Assembly: GCA_045634365.1 (NCBI GenBank)
Contig: JAZRAC010000033.1
Location: 1-26,294 of the forward strand
Source: HGM04593 sp045634365
GTDB lineage: Bacteria; Bacteroidota; Bacteroidia; Bacteroidales; Bacteroidaceae
DNA: 26,294 nt
Direction: 5' to 3'
A model generated the notes under the pieces. The model saw only the letters and a list, made by a program, of their open reading frames with translations. It did not search any database and was not told the DNA's origin. Made by a program: the position numbers and the translations under genes. This document shows, piece after piece, positions 14,983 through 23,900 of this stretch (position 1 is the first letter of the stretch; each line of letters begins with the position of its first letter).

Positions 14983-15507
14983 ATGAGAAACACAATTCTT
15001 ATTTTAATGTTGCTTTTCTGTCCCCTTGTGGCTCCGGCACAAGCAAACTATGACAAATATCTTAAAGAGGCAAAGCGAAATTTGCAGGAGGGTAATGGCG
15101 AGAAGGCTTTATCGTGTTACGAGATATACAAGACTATGACAGGCCGTAAAAACAAGGAGTTCGAGTCTATGCTTCAAACCTATAAAATAGTAGATGGTGG
15201 AGTGTCGCGTATGCACTTGCTTGTAACAAAAGAGAAAATTGACAAGATGCACCACTCGAAAATAATGAAAGTTGTGCGATACCACAAGAACGTACAGGGC
15301 TCAAAAATTGTTGTGTGTGGCTTTGGCGACCCTTCGTTGCCGATGATGTATGCCGAAAAGCTCAGCACTCTACAAGCGAGTTCTGTGGCCGAGTTTCTTA
15401 TCAAGAATGCCGAGGTTGCCCCCGAAAATATATCAATGCAGATACAAGGAAGCATTGTTTCCGATAAACTCGATTATAATATTCTGATATATGTGGAAGA
15501 GGAGTAA
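14983..15507 (+). CDS. secreted protein with TPR-like module and OmpA-like domain
   Basis: 174 residues. The signal peptide ends near 'LVAPAQA' (about residue 22). The mature N-terminus 'NYDKYLKEAKRNLQEGNGEKALSCYEIYKTMTG' closely matches the start of the MORN protein ('NYDKYLNTAYKQMYSGRYELSKANYEAYKGMSG'). The C-terminal part (about 65-174) has the alternating strand-helix layout of OmpA-like peptidoglycan-binding domains: 'SKIVVCGFGD', 'YAEKLSTLQASSVAEFLIKN', 'VAPENISMQIQG'. The usual Asp/Arg pair that contacts diaminopimelate is not clearly present, so wall binding is uncertain. It follows the hairpin array by 86 nt and precedes the protease-like gene by 55 nt. Confidence 0.65.
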   Translation: MRNTILILMLLFCPLVAPAQANYDKYLKEAKRNLQEGNGEKALSCYEIYKTMTGRKNKEFESMLQTYKIVDGGVSRMHLLVTKEKIDKMHHSKIMKVVRYHKNVQGSKIVVCGFGDPSLPMMYAEKLSTLQASSVAEFLIKNAEVAPENISMQIQGSIVSDKLDYNILIYVEEE

Positions 15508-15562
15508 CCACTATATAATAAATGGTTATATCCCCCAATAAATTTGTTAAGCAAGATAAACT

Positions 15563-16204
15563 ATGAAATATCTGTATTATCCCATAATAGTGTTGTTCTT
15601 AATATTGGCCGTGGTTGAGTTTATTCCGGTGTTTATGTATGCGTGCGGTCACATTGCAGTCTACCAATGGATGCTCTATGGCGTTGCTGCATATTTTATA
15701 ATACGCAGATTCGATTTTTTCTCCCGTAACGAGCTGTGGATGCAAACAACGTCTCACGAAGCAACTCACGCAATTGTGGGAATGATGTTTTTCCATAAAA
15801 TACACTCGTTGCAAGCAAGTGAAGATGGTGGAGTGGTCTATCATAGTGGCCGTAAGCAGGGCGCAATATTCATAAGCCTGGCACCATATTGTCTGCCGTT
15901 CCTTACCTATCTGTTTATAATAATGCGCATTTGGGGTGCCAATAGAATGCTTTATGTGTTTGATTTGTGCATAGGCTTTACTCTTGCCTTTCACATACTG
16001 TGCTTTTATAAACAGACAAGATTGTACCAGCCCGATATTTTGGGGCAAGGAGTGCTGCGCTCATTGTTGTTTATTGGCACTGCGTGGTTCTTTAATGCGA
16101 CAATTATATTGCTATGCATAAGAAAGGGAATAGTTAACACATTGTCTTATATATTCCCCCAATATTGGGATGATATTGTAAATTGTTGGAATTTTATATT
16201 TTAA
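15563..16204 (+). CDS. integral-membrane HExxH metalloprotease candidate (M50-like)
   Basis: 213 residues with about five or six hydrophobic segments. H65-E66-A-T-H69 ('TTSHEATHAIVGMMF') is an HExxH zinc motif inside or next to a membrane helix. A Gly-rich stretch ('EDGGVVYHSGRKQGA') follows, and a possible third zinc ligand is D158 in 'QTRLYQPDIL'. This layout matches M50/M50B site-2-type proteases, which cleave substrates within the membrane, for example anchored signalling proteins. Candidate substrates by context are the single-pass kinase and phosphatase encoded upstream; that is inference. The gene is 6 nt from the next one, suggesting tight co-expression. Confidence 0.65.
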   Translation: MKYLYYPIIVLFLILAVVEFIPVFMYACGHIAVYQWMLYGVAAYFIIRRFDFFSRNELWMQTTSHEATHAIVGMMFFHKIHSLQASEDGGVVYHSGRKQGAIFISLAPYCLPFLTYLFIIMRIWGANRMLYVFDLCIGFTLAFHILCFYKQTRLYQPDILGQGVLRSLLFIGTAWFFNATIILLCIRKGIVNTLSYIFPQYWDDIVNCWNFIF

Positions 16205-16210
16205 CCGGAA

Positions 16211-16939
16211 ATGTTTTTTCGCTTTCTGTTAAGAATATTAAAACCATCCAACGAACTATTGAGACGAAGGTCGCATAGTTGGTTCGAAAAAGCAAGAATC
16301 GTACTGTATCGTTTCTTGTTGAATTGCTTGTTGAAGGCATATTCTCATTATGCCATATTCGACACAATTATAATTGATGGTGGAAAGATAAAGATTGTGC
16401 ACGAATATAGAGACTTGGAATTTGAAAATGAACTCATTAGAAATAAAATAGAGTTTAAACCCAAAATGAGCGTAGTGCCTTTCCCTATTGTAGAACGCAA
16501 GAGCAGTACAAAGCGTCACTTTGGCTATTTTAAATTTAATAATTTGCTGAGTGTGTCTGTCGGCAATAATAAGCTGTATGTTAACCACGATAATTGTCAT
16601 TCTATCGATGGAACGGCAGAGTGCAAAGTGAAGCATAATTTGGGTGGCAACAATATGACACAAACAATAATTGAGATACTCTCAAAGCCTACAATGCCTG
16701 CGCCACAAAAGGAAAAACGCTCGCCCTCTCCAAATAAAGGTGAGAATCCAAAAAATAAAATAACAGATAAGCCGTCGGCGGGAGTAAAGAAGCCATCCAA
16801 AAATATATTTGGCAGAGATAGGGAAGTGCCCATTCCTCCGATTATGACAAAGCCCGACACCTTGCCGGCCACCGCAGTGGGCGACACTTCTCCCCGTAAA
16901 ATAGAAAAGAGGGGCTTTGATATTGATACAACTTTCTAG
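16211..16939 (+). CDS. hypothetical protein with Pro/Lys-rich low-complexity tail
   Basis: 242 residues, not recognised. It has no clear signal peptide. Residues 1-45 are strongly basic with amphipathic or hydrophobic helices ('ARIVLYRFLLNCLLKAY') and may associate with the membrane. About 50-150 is a compact globular part. From about 155 to the end it is disordered and Pro/Lys/Ser/Thr-rich ('KPTMPAPQKEKRSPSPNKG', 'KPDTLPATAVGDTSPRK'), ending 'GFDIDTTF'. The Thr-containing tail is a plausible substrate for the Ser/Thr kinase and ligand for the FHA domain of this operon, which is inference. Spacing is 6 nt upstream and 21 nt downstream. Confidence 0.6.
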   Translation: MFFRFLLRILKPSNELLRRRSHSWFEKARIVLYRFLLNCLLKAYSHYAIFDTIIIDGGKIKIVHEYRDLEFENELIRNKIEFKPKMSVVPFPIVERKSSTKRHFGYFKFNNLLSVSVGNNKLYVNHDNCHSIDGTAECKVKHNLGGNNMTQTIIEILSKPTMPAPQKEKRSPSPNKGENPKNKITDKPSAGVKKPSKNIFGRDREVPIPPIMTKPDTLPATAVGDTSPRKIEKRGFDIDTTF

Positions 16940-16960
16940 AACTATAAACACAAAATAGTT

Positions 16961-18442
16961 ATGAACGCAATTTCAGCTAAAATACAAGAGGTTTATGCCG
17001 ATTATGCTATTTGCAAAGATAAGTCGGCATATAGTTTATTTGCAGGGCGCAACCTCCCCACTTTTGTTAAAGATTATATACTCAATCGTTTTTCAAATGG
17101 CGAAGAGCGGGACGAGGAGGGTATACGCGAGTATCTTGCTGCAAAAATGCCACAGAATAGCGATACTCTTATGATGCGTCTGCTCGAAGGCGAGAATGTA
17201 AATATCACCACACGCATTGTGGTTAAAACAAAATTGGATGATGGAATGGTTGCTTTTATGTTGCCCGACCTTAACATTTCGGCCAATATGTTCATACAGC
17301 CGAAAGTGCTTGCCGACAATAAAAACGAGCTTGTCGATGGCGAGAATTGGGGTAATATAACAATGCAATATATGCCACCCGAGGGAAGAAAGAAGGGGTA
17401 TGTTCTAATGACCTCTTATAAATCCTTTAATCCTTATAAGAATTTGAATTTTGAGGATTTTCAATCCCGCAGGGAGTGTTTCAGCACCGAGGAGTGGATC
17501 GATGTTCTTTTGACAACGATGGGGTATACGCCCGATAGCTTTACCTCTCTTGGAGCGAAATTTACAATGATTACAAGGCTACTGCCGGCCATTGAGCCCA
17601 ATTTGAATTTTATAGAACTTGGCCCGAAGTCCTCGGGTAAAAGTTTTACCTATAATAATCTGAGCCAATATTTCCGTATGATTAGTGGCAAGTGTACAAG
17701 AGCACAGCTAATATACAACCATTCCACTAAACAGTATGGGGCAATAAAAAACCACGACTTAATTGTTTTTGACGAGGTGTCGACTTTGAGTTTTGACGAC
17801 CGAACAGGTGAATTGCAGGGCTTTTTGAAGAGCTTTTTGGAAGCGGGTACAGCCTCGCTGACCGACATAAAGATTGTTTCGTCGTGTGGCCTTGGCCTGG
17901 CTGGCAATATTGCTCTAACCGAGGATATGCAACCGGTGAGTGACGATTTTCAACAGATTCTCCCCGATATATTCCGTTCTTCGGCAATGATGGATCGTTT
18001 CCATCTGTTTATCCCCGGGTGGCGGTTGCCTAAAATCTCGGAAGGACAGCTCTATTATGGCTGGGCAATAGATGCCGAGGTCTTTTCGGAGTATCTGCAT
18101 TTTATGAGAACCGAAACGCATAGTCAGAATCTTTTTGATGAATTGGTGGAGTATGACAAGAATGCGGCGTATGTTCGACACGTTAAGGCGGTAAAAAAGA
18201 TTGCCACAGCCTATTGCAAGCTGCTTTTCCCACATATTGGGACATTGAGCGGAATGTCCGAGGAGGATGTGTCAACCTTTAAGAAACTGTATAAAGAGTA
18301 TTGCTTGCTTCCGGCTGTTGAGGCCCGCTCTTATATTTACGAGCAATGTAAATTGGTCGATAGTGAGTATAAATATAATAGTATGCCGGAGTTCACCATC
18401 GTGGATGATATTCCCTACGAGGAGGAAAATGACGAAGAGTAG
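16961..18442 (+). CDS. BrxL-like AAA+ ATPase, short form without Lon protease domain
   Basis: 493 residues, cytoplasmic. The Walker A motif is G221-P-K-S-S-G-K-S228 and Walker B is 'DLIVFD271E272VS'. Both sit in a context like BrxL, the Lon-related protein of BREX phage-defence systems. The signature 'SAMMDRFHLFIPGWRLPK' corresponds to the BrxL region with its arginine and 'IPGW' motif, and 'GLAGNIAL' sits where a sensor Asn is expected. Full-length BrxL is about 670-690 residues with a C-terminal Lon-type protease fold. This protein stops after the ATPase and lid, in the size range of the shorter Lon-related family (TIGR02688 type). No other BREX gene (brxA, brxB, brxC, pglX, pglZ) is in the window. 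Confidence 0.75.
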   Translation: MNAISAKIQEVYADYAICKDKSAYSLFAGRNLPTFVKDYILNRFSNGEERDEEGIREYLAAKMPQNSDTLMMRLLEGENVNITTRIVVKTKLDDGMVAFMLPDLNISANMFIQPKVLADNKNELVDGENWGNITMQYMPPEGRKKGYVLMTSYKSFNPYKNLNFEDFQSRRECFSTEEWIDVLLTTMGYTPDSFTSLGAKFTMITRLLPAIEPNLNFIELGPKSSGKSFTYNNLSQYFRMISGKCTRAQLIYNHSTKQYGAIKNHDLIVFDEVSTLSFDDRTGELQGFLKSFLEAGTASLTDIKIVSSCGLGLAGNIALTEDMQPVSDDFQQILPDIFRSSAMMDRFHLFIPGWRLPKISEGQLYYGWAIDAEVFSEYLHFMRTETHSQNLFDELVEYDKNAAYVRHVKAVKKIATAYCKLLFPHIGTLSGMSEEDVSTFKKLYKEYCLLPAVEARSYIYEQCKLVDSEYKYNSMPEFTIVDDIPYEEENDEE

Positions 18443-18493
18443 AGCCTTGCTGTTTTTTAATCCAATAAATAATCATCATAATAGCTTGAAACT

Positions 18494-19480
18494 ATGAAAA
18501 ATACCATTTATGTAATTCCTGTTCTGTTATTGTTGCTGCTCTCCTGCTCATCACCCGAGAGTGAAGGCAAGGCATTGGCACTCCGCTTGAACAAATGTTC
18601 CGAGAGGTATATAAAAAACAGACAAAAAGCTGCAACAGATTTTGTGAGCAATTTTAATGCGTCGGACTATTCGTCGAGAGCCGAGGCCTTGGAGGTCTAC
18701 GACAAGGCCGTAACAGCTGTGCTGGATGAGTATAACGCCGACTATGATGAAATTTCGATACAGAAAACCAAGATTGCCGGAAAGTTTGCCGATGATTATA
18801 ATAAAAGAATGGAATTTAAAACTGCATATAAGAATAATATAGATTCTGAATTGCGGGCCCATTTAGTGGAGAAGATGGCCGATACAAGCTATCCCGAGGG
18901 GGTGTTGGCTGTGGTAAAGAGTGTTGTACCGGTTAAGCCGGATATATCCAAGATACAAGAGGACCTGGTGGGGCACAAATTATATGAAGGCTTTGAAAGA
19001 AAAAAATGCTTCTTCCCCGAAGATTGGGCTTGGAGCATTGAGGAGAATGGGATTCGGAATTTTGAAATTGAAGAAGTCCTGAGTGATAATTCAACAGAAT
19101 ATATCTTTATTGCGACAATGCGTCTGGAAGGTGAACGGCAGGCTTTTAATGCTCGTGTAAAGATAGCCTACTGGCTTCCCGGGGCCGAAGATTGGAAGAT
19201 TGAATTTGTAAAGTCGATGGGGCTCTCTGTCGTAAAAACAAATAAGTATGACGACCTAGTTGAGTTTGAGCTTAAACGTGATGGTTGGGGAGGTGGCGAT
19301 GTGTTGCATATTACCAATAAATCTGAAATTGAACTGATGGTGGGATTGGAAGTTGTAGCCGGAGGCAAGAGACAACTTTGTGCCAGAAGAATTGCACCCG
19401 GTGGAACGGGAACAGTGGGCGGGCTTTTCTGTGGTGGCAATGTGAGCTCCTATGAGGTTAAGTTCGTGGAAAGATATTAA
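18494..19480 (+). CDS. lipoprotein of unknown function, 328 aa
   Basis: A lipoprotein signal is clear: hydrophobic 'VIPVLLLLLLSC' with the lipobox cysteine at C18, followed by Ser-Ser-Pro. The first part of the mature protein is helical and charged (about 25-120, 'RYIKNRQKAATDFVSNFNASDYSSRAEALEVYDKAV'). A domain of about 100 residues ('RNFEIEEVLSDNSTEYIFIATMRLEG...WKIEFVKSMG') resembles NTF2-like or DUF4878-type folds. The C-terminal part ('GWGGGDVLHITNKSEIELMVGLEVVAGGK...') is a beta-sandwich-like stretch. I do not recognise the family. It lies 51 nt after the BrxL-like gene and 16 nt before a second lipoprotein. Confidence 0.7.
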   Translation: MKNTIYVIPVLLLLLLSCSSPESEGKALALRLNKCSERYIKNRQKAATDFVSNFNASDYSSRAEALEVYDKAVTAVLDEYNADYDEISIQKTKIAGKFADDYNKRMEFKTAYKNNIDSELRAHLVEKMADTSYPEGVLAVVKSVVPVKPDISKIQEDLVGHKLYEGFERKKCFFPEDWAWSIEENGIRNFEIEEVLSDNSTEYIFIATMRLEGERQAFNARVKIAYWLPGAEDWKIEFVKSMGLSVVKTNKYDDLVEFELKRDGWGGGDVLHITNKSEIELMVGLEVVAGGKRQLCARRIAPGGTGTVGGLFCGGNVSSYEVKFVERY

Positions 19481-19496
19481 AATGTAATTTATAGCT

Positions 19497-19796
19497 ATGA
19501 GAAAAATTGTATTACTATTATCTGTAATGTTATTGGTCGCCTGTTCTTCGCAGATGGAACGGGATGTCAATAAAATGGCCGAGCGTGTTGTGGAATTTAG
19601 ACGTATGCAGGAGCGTATGAAGGACCGTAGCAATTTGGCCGGAAAGCGAATGACAAAAAAGGAATATGAGCAATATACACGAGAATATATGGAATATTCC
19701 TCAAAAATGTTGGATAAATATAGTGAAACTCCCGAACAAAGAAGAGAGTTTTATCGACTCGTGGAAGAGAGAGCGAAAGAATTGAATAAAAAGTAA
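19497..19796 (+). CDS. small lipoprotein, 99 aa
   Basis: The signal peptide 'MRKIVLLLSVMLLVAC' has the lipobox cysteine at C16. The mature part is about 83 residues of highly charged helix ('MAERVVEFRRMQERMKDRSN', 'YMEYSSKMLDKYSETPEQRRE'), probably a coiled coil or helical bundle attached to a membrane. I do not recognise the family. The neighbouring genes are a larger lipoprotein (16 nt upstream) and sanA (14 nt downstream). Confidence 0.65.
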   Translation: MRKIVLLLSVMLLVACSSQMERDVNKMAERVVEFRRMQERMKDRSNLAGKRMTKKEYEQYTREYMEYSSKMLDKYSETPEQRREFYRLVEERAKELNKK

Positions 19797-19810
19797 ATGG
19801 AGAGATAATT

Positions 19811-20458
19811 ATGAGGATGGTTTTAAAAAAGGTCTTAATATCAGTTGTACTGATTTTCTTGTCGGTCGCAGCATGTTGTATTGTGGCATATTTCTCGGTA
19901 GAGTATATCTCAAAGGATAAATTATTCACGTCGGTTAAGGATGTGCCTTACCGTCGGGTAGGATTGGTGCTTGGAACAAATCCTGTCGGGCCTAACGGTA
20001 ATATGAATTTCTATTTTAAGTATAGGATTGATGCTTGCGAGGCCCTTTACAAGGCCGGTAAAATATTAAAAATTCTTGTCAGCGGAGATAATCATATTAA
20101 AGAGTACGATGAGCCCCAGTGTATGAAAGATGCTTTAATGCAGAGAGGCATTCCCGCAGAAGATATTGTGCTGGACTATGCCGGCTTCCGCACTCTCGAT
20201 TCTGTTGTGAGAAGCAAGGAGGTTTTTGGGCAAACGAACCTTACTATAATATCCCAAGGTTTTCATAATGCAAGAGCTGTTTGCTTGGCTTTGCACAATA
20301 ATATCGACGCTGTTGGATTTAATGCGAAGGATATTAAAAAAACAAGAACCTACTATATGTATGGTGTTGTTAGAGAGCTACTTGCCCGAACAAAGATGTA
20401 TTTGGATATTCTCTTTAACAAACAACCGAAGTTCTTGGGCGAGAAAATAGAAGTGTGA
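19811..20458 (+). CDS. sanA: SanA-type envelope barrier protein (YdcF/DUF218 family)
   Basis: 215 residues with an N-terminal membrane segment (about 7-28) and a periplasmic DUF218 domain. The order of motifs matches E. coli SanA: 'YRRVGLVLGT', 'YFKYRIDACEALYKAGKI', 'LVSGDNHIKEYDEP', 'AEDIVLDYAGFRTLDSVVRSKEVF' and 'LTIISQGFHNARAVCLALH'. It ends with 'FLGEK', as in 'PRFLG'. In E. coli, loss of SanA raises sensitivity to vancomycin and detergents at high temperature, which points to a role in envelope integrity. It closes the 15-gene run, and its function fits the wall-related start of that run. It is followed by the structured intergenic region and a terminator. Confidence 0.88.
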   Translation: MRMVLKKVLISVVLIFLSVAACCIVAYFSVEYISKDKLFTSVKDVPYRRVGLVLGTNPVGPNGNMNFYFKYRIDACEALYKAGKILKILVSGDNHIKEYDEPQCMKDALMQRGIPAEDIVLDYAGFRTLDSVVRSKEVFGQTNLTIISQGFHNARAVCLALHNNIDAVGFNAKDIKKTRTYYMYGVVRELLARTKMYLDILFNKQPKFLGEKIEV

Positions 20459-20467
20459 AAAAGAATT

Positions 20468-20691
20468 TTGAATTACATCTTGCGATTTATATACTATTAA
20501 ACTAATGAAATTGCAGTCTTTTTTTAAATTAGCACTGAAAAACCATATTTAGCCCCAATTTTAGAAGTAGCCCTCTTGGTATAAGAAGATGACTAAAAAG
20601 TGTATTTCTGTGTTACGCTTGCCTTCAAAATCCTCATTTACGCTTAGTAAACTCCGGTTTTTCAGACTACGCAAGCCTTGAACTACATCTT
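20468..20691. repeat. structured intergenic element with direct and inverted repeats
   Basis: Direct repeats ttgaattacatctt (20468-20481) and ttgaactacatctt (20678-20691) match at 13 of 14 positions and flank the stretch. Inside, gcttgc (20617-20622) and gcaagc (20671-20676) form the outer stem of a large imperfect hairpin, with inner pairing of aaaa/tttt and tttac/gtaaa around 20635-20650. gactaaaaag (20591-20600) is also the exact inverse of ctttttagtc (20731-20740) in the downstream terminator. I see no coding signal here. It resembles dispersed Bacteroidales intergenic repeats or a small non-autonomous mobile element. Confidence 0.45.
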
Positions 20692-20709
20692 TTAATTCAT
20701 CTCCTACAC

Positions 20710-20752
20710 AAAAGAGGCCGCTAAAAAATGCTTTTTAGTCGGCCTCTTTTTT
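20710..20752 (+). terminator. strong intrinsic terminator
   Basis: Arms aaaagaggccg (20710-20720) and cggcctctttt (20740-20750) form an 11-bp stem. It is extended inward by ctaaaaa (20721-20727) and tttttag (20732-20738) around a tetranucleotide, with one unpaired base at 20739, and ends in a T run. It lies about 250 nt after sanA and would end the large operon on the + strand. The A-run on its 5' side also allows function on the - strand. Confidence 0.8.
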
Positions 20753-20835
20753 ATGTTTCTGTTTTTATATTTTCCCGAGCTTTTGCCTGTTTCGTAGTCG
20801 TCCCCGTCGCGTATATTTAAAAATATTATATATTT

Positions 20836-20866
20836 TTTGTATTTACATAATAATTTCGTTCCTTTG
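20836..20866 (+). promoter_or_regulatory. candidate Bacteroidota promoter for the CotH gene
   Basis: TTTG (20836-20839) is followed after exactly 19 nt by TTCCTTTG (20859-20866). The -33 element and spacing fit the Bacteroidota consensus, and the -7 element differs at one defined position (TT for TA). Transcription would start near 20873, giving a leader of about 70 nt before the ATG at 20944. Confidence 0.45.
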
Positions 20867-20943
20867 TAAGGATATATTGCGCTTATTATGTGAACTTGCA
20901 AAATTGCGCAATGCTTGTTGGTACTATTAAAAAACAATGCTAT

Positions 20944-23900
20944 ATGAAAAAGATTTTTATCTTCATCGCAGTGTGCCTCCTCTCTTTTGCCGGCGTGTCG
21001 GCGCAGGATTGGTCGGCAACATTGAACACTGCTTCGGGGCTCCCGGGAGTGGAAACAACAGCTACGGCGGGTACATTCTATAAATTTGTATCGCCGGTGT
21101 ACAATTTGGGTGGAACAACCACTCAGCGTGTCCGTCTGACAGTGCTCGACACATATAACCACGAGCAACCCAACGGCAATAACTATTGTTTCGCCCTGTC
21201 GGAGCTAGCTGTGTACGATGGCAATGGCAACAAAATTTCTTATGTGGCAAGTTCCAATGCCGACCATAATAATTTAAGCTGGATTACCGACGGCGATGGT
21301 ATTTATGCCCTCTCCGACGGCGACTATGGCACATATTTCCACTCAATGTGGGCATCCTATGGTGCAGTTGCCGAATATCACTATATAGACCTCTCGCTTA
21401 CAAGTCCCGTTTCGGTATTCTCGCTCGAATGGGCCACTCGTGCCGGCGAGTCCAAGAATGCTCCAACAAAGGTGGGCGTTACTCTTGGTACCGAATATGT
21501 GGAAACGTCCACCGGCACAGAATTTTCTTTGGGCGATGCTGCAACAAGTGTGGAAGCACTCTCGCAGAGCAAAGGGCTCTTTGTGCTGAAATGCAATGTG
21601 GTGGAGTCGTTCACAACATCAAGCGGAATTACATATTCGGGCAGTGGGCCGGTGTATATGACCGGCGCCGAGGAGGGAACCAAGGAGGCTGCATTTGATA
21701 ATGTTGTGCAATTTATTCCCGTGGGCGACAATAAATTCCTTGTTTATTGGCCTTCGAAAGGCGTTTATCTCAAAGATTGCGGTGCCGAATATAATGGCCT
21801 CAATGGTTGGCAATACAGCACAAGCAGCCTGAATAACGCGGCCTATGTGGGGCTGAAAGCCTTGCCGTCGGGCGATTTTGAAATATCGTACATTACCACA
21901 TTCAACGACCCTAACGGCGACAGTGTCACCGACACTCTCTTTGTCGCAGGCGATCTTCGCGATGGATTAGGGACGAAGATGAAGACTTTTGCCTCGGAAA
22001 AGAAAGTTGCATTGGAGAGTGGCGACTACACCCAGGGCTACTCTCTGCCGGCGTCCTTCAATTGGAGTATATATGTTGCCAAGCTCGATGAATCGACAAT
22101 CTCTTCTGTCTCAATGACAATGGCACAGATAGCGTCGCACTATCTGTTGGTACCTGTTCGTCAGGCACAGGAGTATATGTTGGAGTATGGCGACTTTGGC
22201 GGAATATCCACAGGAACAACAATCAATGAATTAGAGGCTGCAATAACCACAGCCGAAAGTTATATGGCCGATGGAGCAACCCCCACAATGGCACAGATAA
22301 AGAGTGCATCGGCAACTCTCTCGCTTGTAACAAGCAAGTACGTGGGATTGCAGCTGAATGTGTACGAAACCCGTATCGACAGTATATTGTCTGCATCGTC
22401 GTTCAGCACATACCCATACGTTGCCGATACTTACCCCGAAAGCTCGCGCACAATGCTCGAAACAGCAAAGACCACCATCAGCGATGCAAAATCGAAGATT
22501 GATATTTACACTCCCGAACAGCTTATCGCCATCTACAACCAAATAGACAAGGATGTTGAACGTTTCTACTCAACAAAAATAACATACTCCACACTGCCTT
22601 TAACCTATTCCGAAGCTGACGGCCTTCCCGGCTCAACGGCCATTAACGGAGGCTATGTGTGGGAATCACCGCTCATCACCTTGAATACAGCCGTTACAGG
22701 TATTCGTATAACATTTGCGGCCACAAGCGTTCCAGTAGGTACCTCGGTGCAATCCTATAATGGTTACCCCATAGCCAGCCTCGCCGAATTTGAATTGTAC
22801 GACGAAGAGGGCTTTGCAGTGCCTTTGAGTGCTGCAAATTTTACAACAAACTCACAAGAAACTAGCGAGGGCGCAATGGAGAATATATGCGATGGAGTAC
22901 TCGCAAACTATTGGCACTCAATCTGGGGCAACGGAACAATGTCGCCCGAGGGTAATGTATACCTCGATATTACCTTCCCATCGGCAATGAGCTCATTCTA
23001 CTTCACAATGTATAGCCGAAGTAACGGCAATTTTGCCCCCACCGCAGTAGAAGTGTCATTGCCGGGCACAGCCTCCGATGATGTCTCCCCCTCGATGGGC
23101 GATGCTGTCTATGTTTACCTTGCCGATGGTGGCATTGATGCTTATGCCACCGAGGAAATGGATGGCAATTATTATGTAGAGGGAGAATACACCTATTTCC
23201 CATTGAAGTCGGGTTCTGTATATTATTACACCGCACAAGAGTTCGACAGTATTTCTACGGTTGCACCACAGTTGCCCGAACTTACTTCCTATAAATTCAA
23301 CAACAAATACAATCCCAACCTGCACGTCGATGCCATAGCCGATGTTATAACAGAAAATATGCAATTCTCCCTTAACTCCATAGGCAAGTGGCTCACAGCA
23401 AGTTTTCAGCTGAGCGACGATGGAGCCATAGCCTATGTCGATTCGGTTCTGCAAGAGTCGAAGGTTACCCGCCAGAGCTTTGCCACTCCAAGGGTATATA
23501 CAGTAACCTATCCTGGCTACAACAAGGTTGGCTCGGTTAAAATAAAGGACGAAGAGTGGAACTATGTCGATGGTAGCGAAACGGAAGTTCCTTTGACAGC
23601 AAGTATGTTGAGCACAAACAAGCCTTCCACTCAATCCAACGAGGGGGTTGGCAGTCTGCTCGATGGACTCTCTACCACAATATACCATTCTACTTGGGGG
23701 GCGGCCAATAATGCCACATTGAATGTAAATGCATTTATAGCAATAGCCCTTCCCACGTCGCTCGAAAATTTCAGGCTCTATTATCAGTGCCGTCCGCAAA
23801 ATGGTTACGCACCTTTGGAATTGGAGATTTATGCAAGTAACGACAGTGTCGATTGGACACTCGTGCGCACGCTCACCACAGCCGACGGCCTTCCTGCCGG

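Noticed and set aside
16961..18442. A complete BREX defence system
   Set aside because: Only a BrxL-like ATPase is present. No brxA, brxB, brxC, pglX or pglZ homologue is visible in the window.
23056..23799. 247-codon open frame on the - strand
   Set aside because: It is antisense to the CotH-protein frame, which has a clear signal peptide and recognisable domains. It has no family pattern and no plausible start context.
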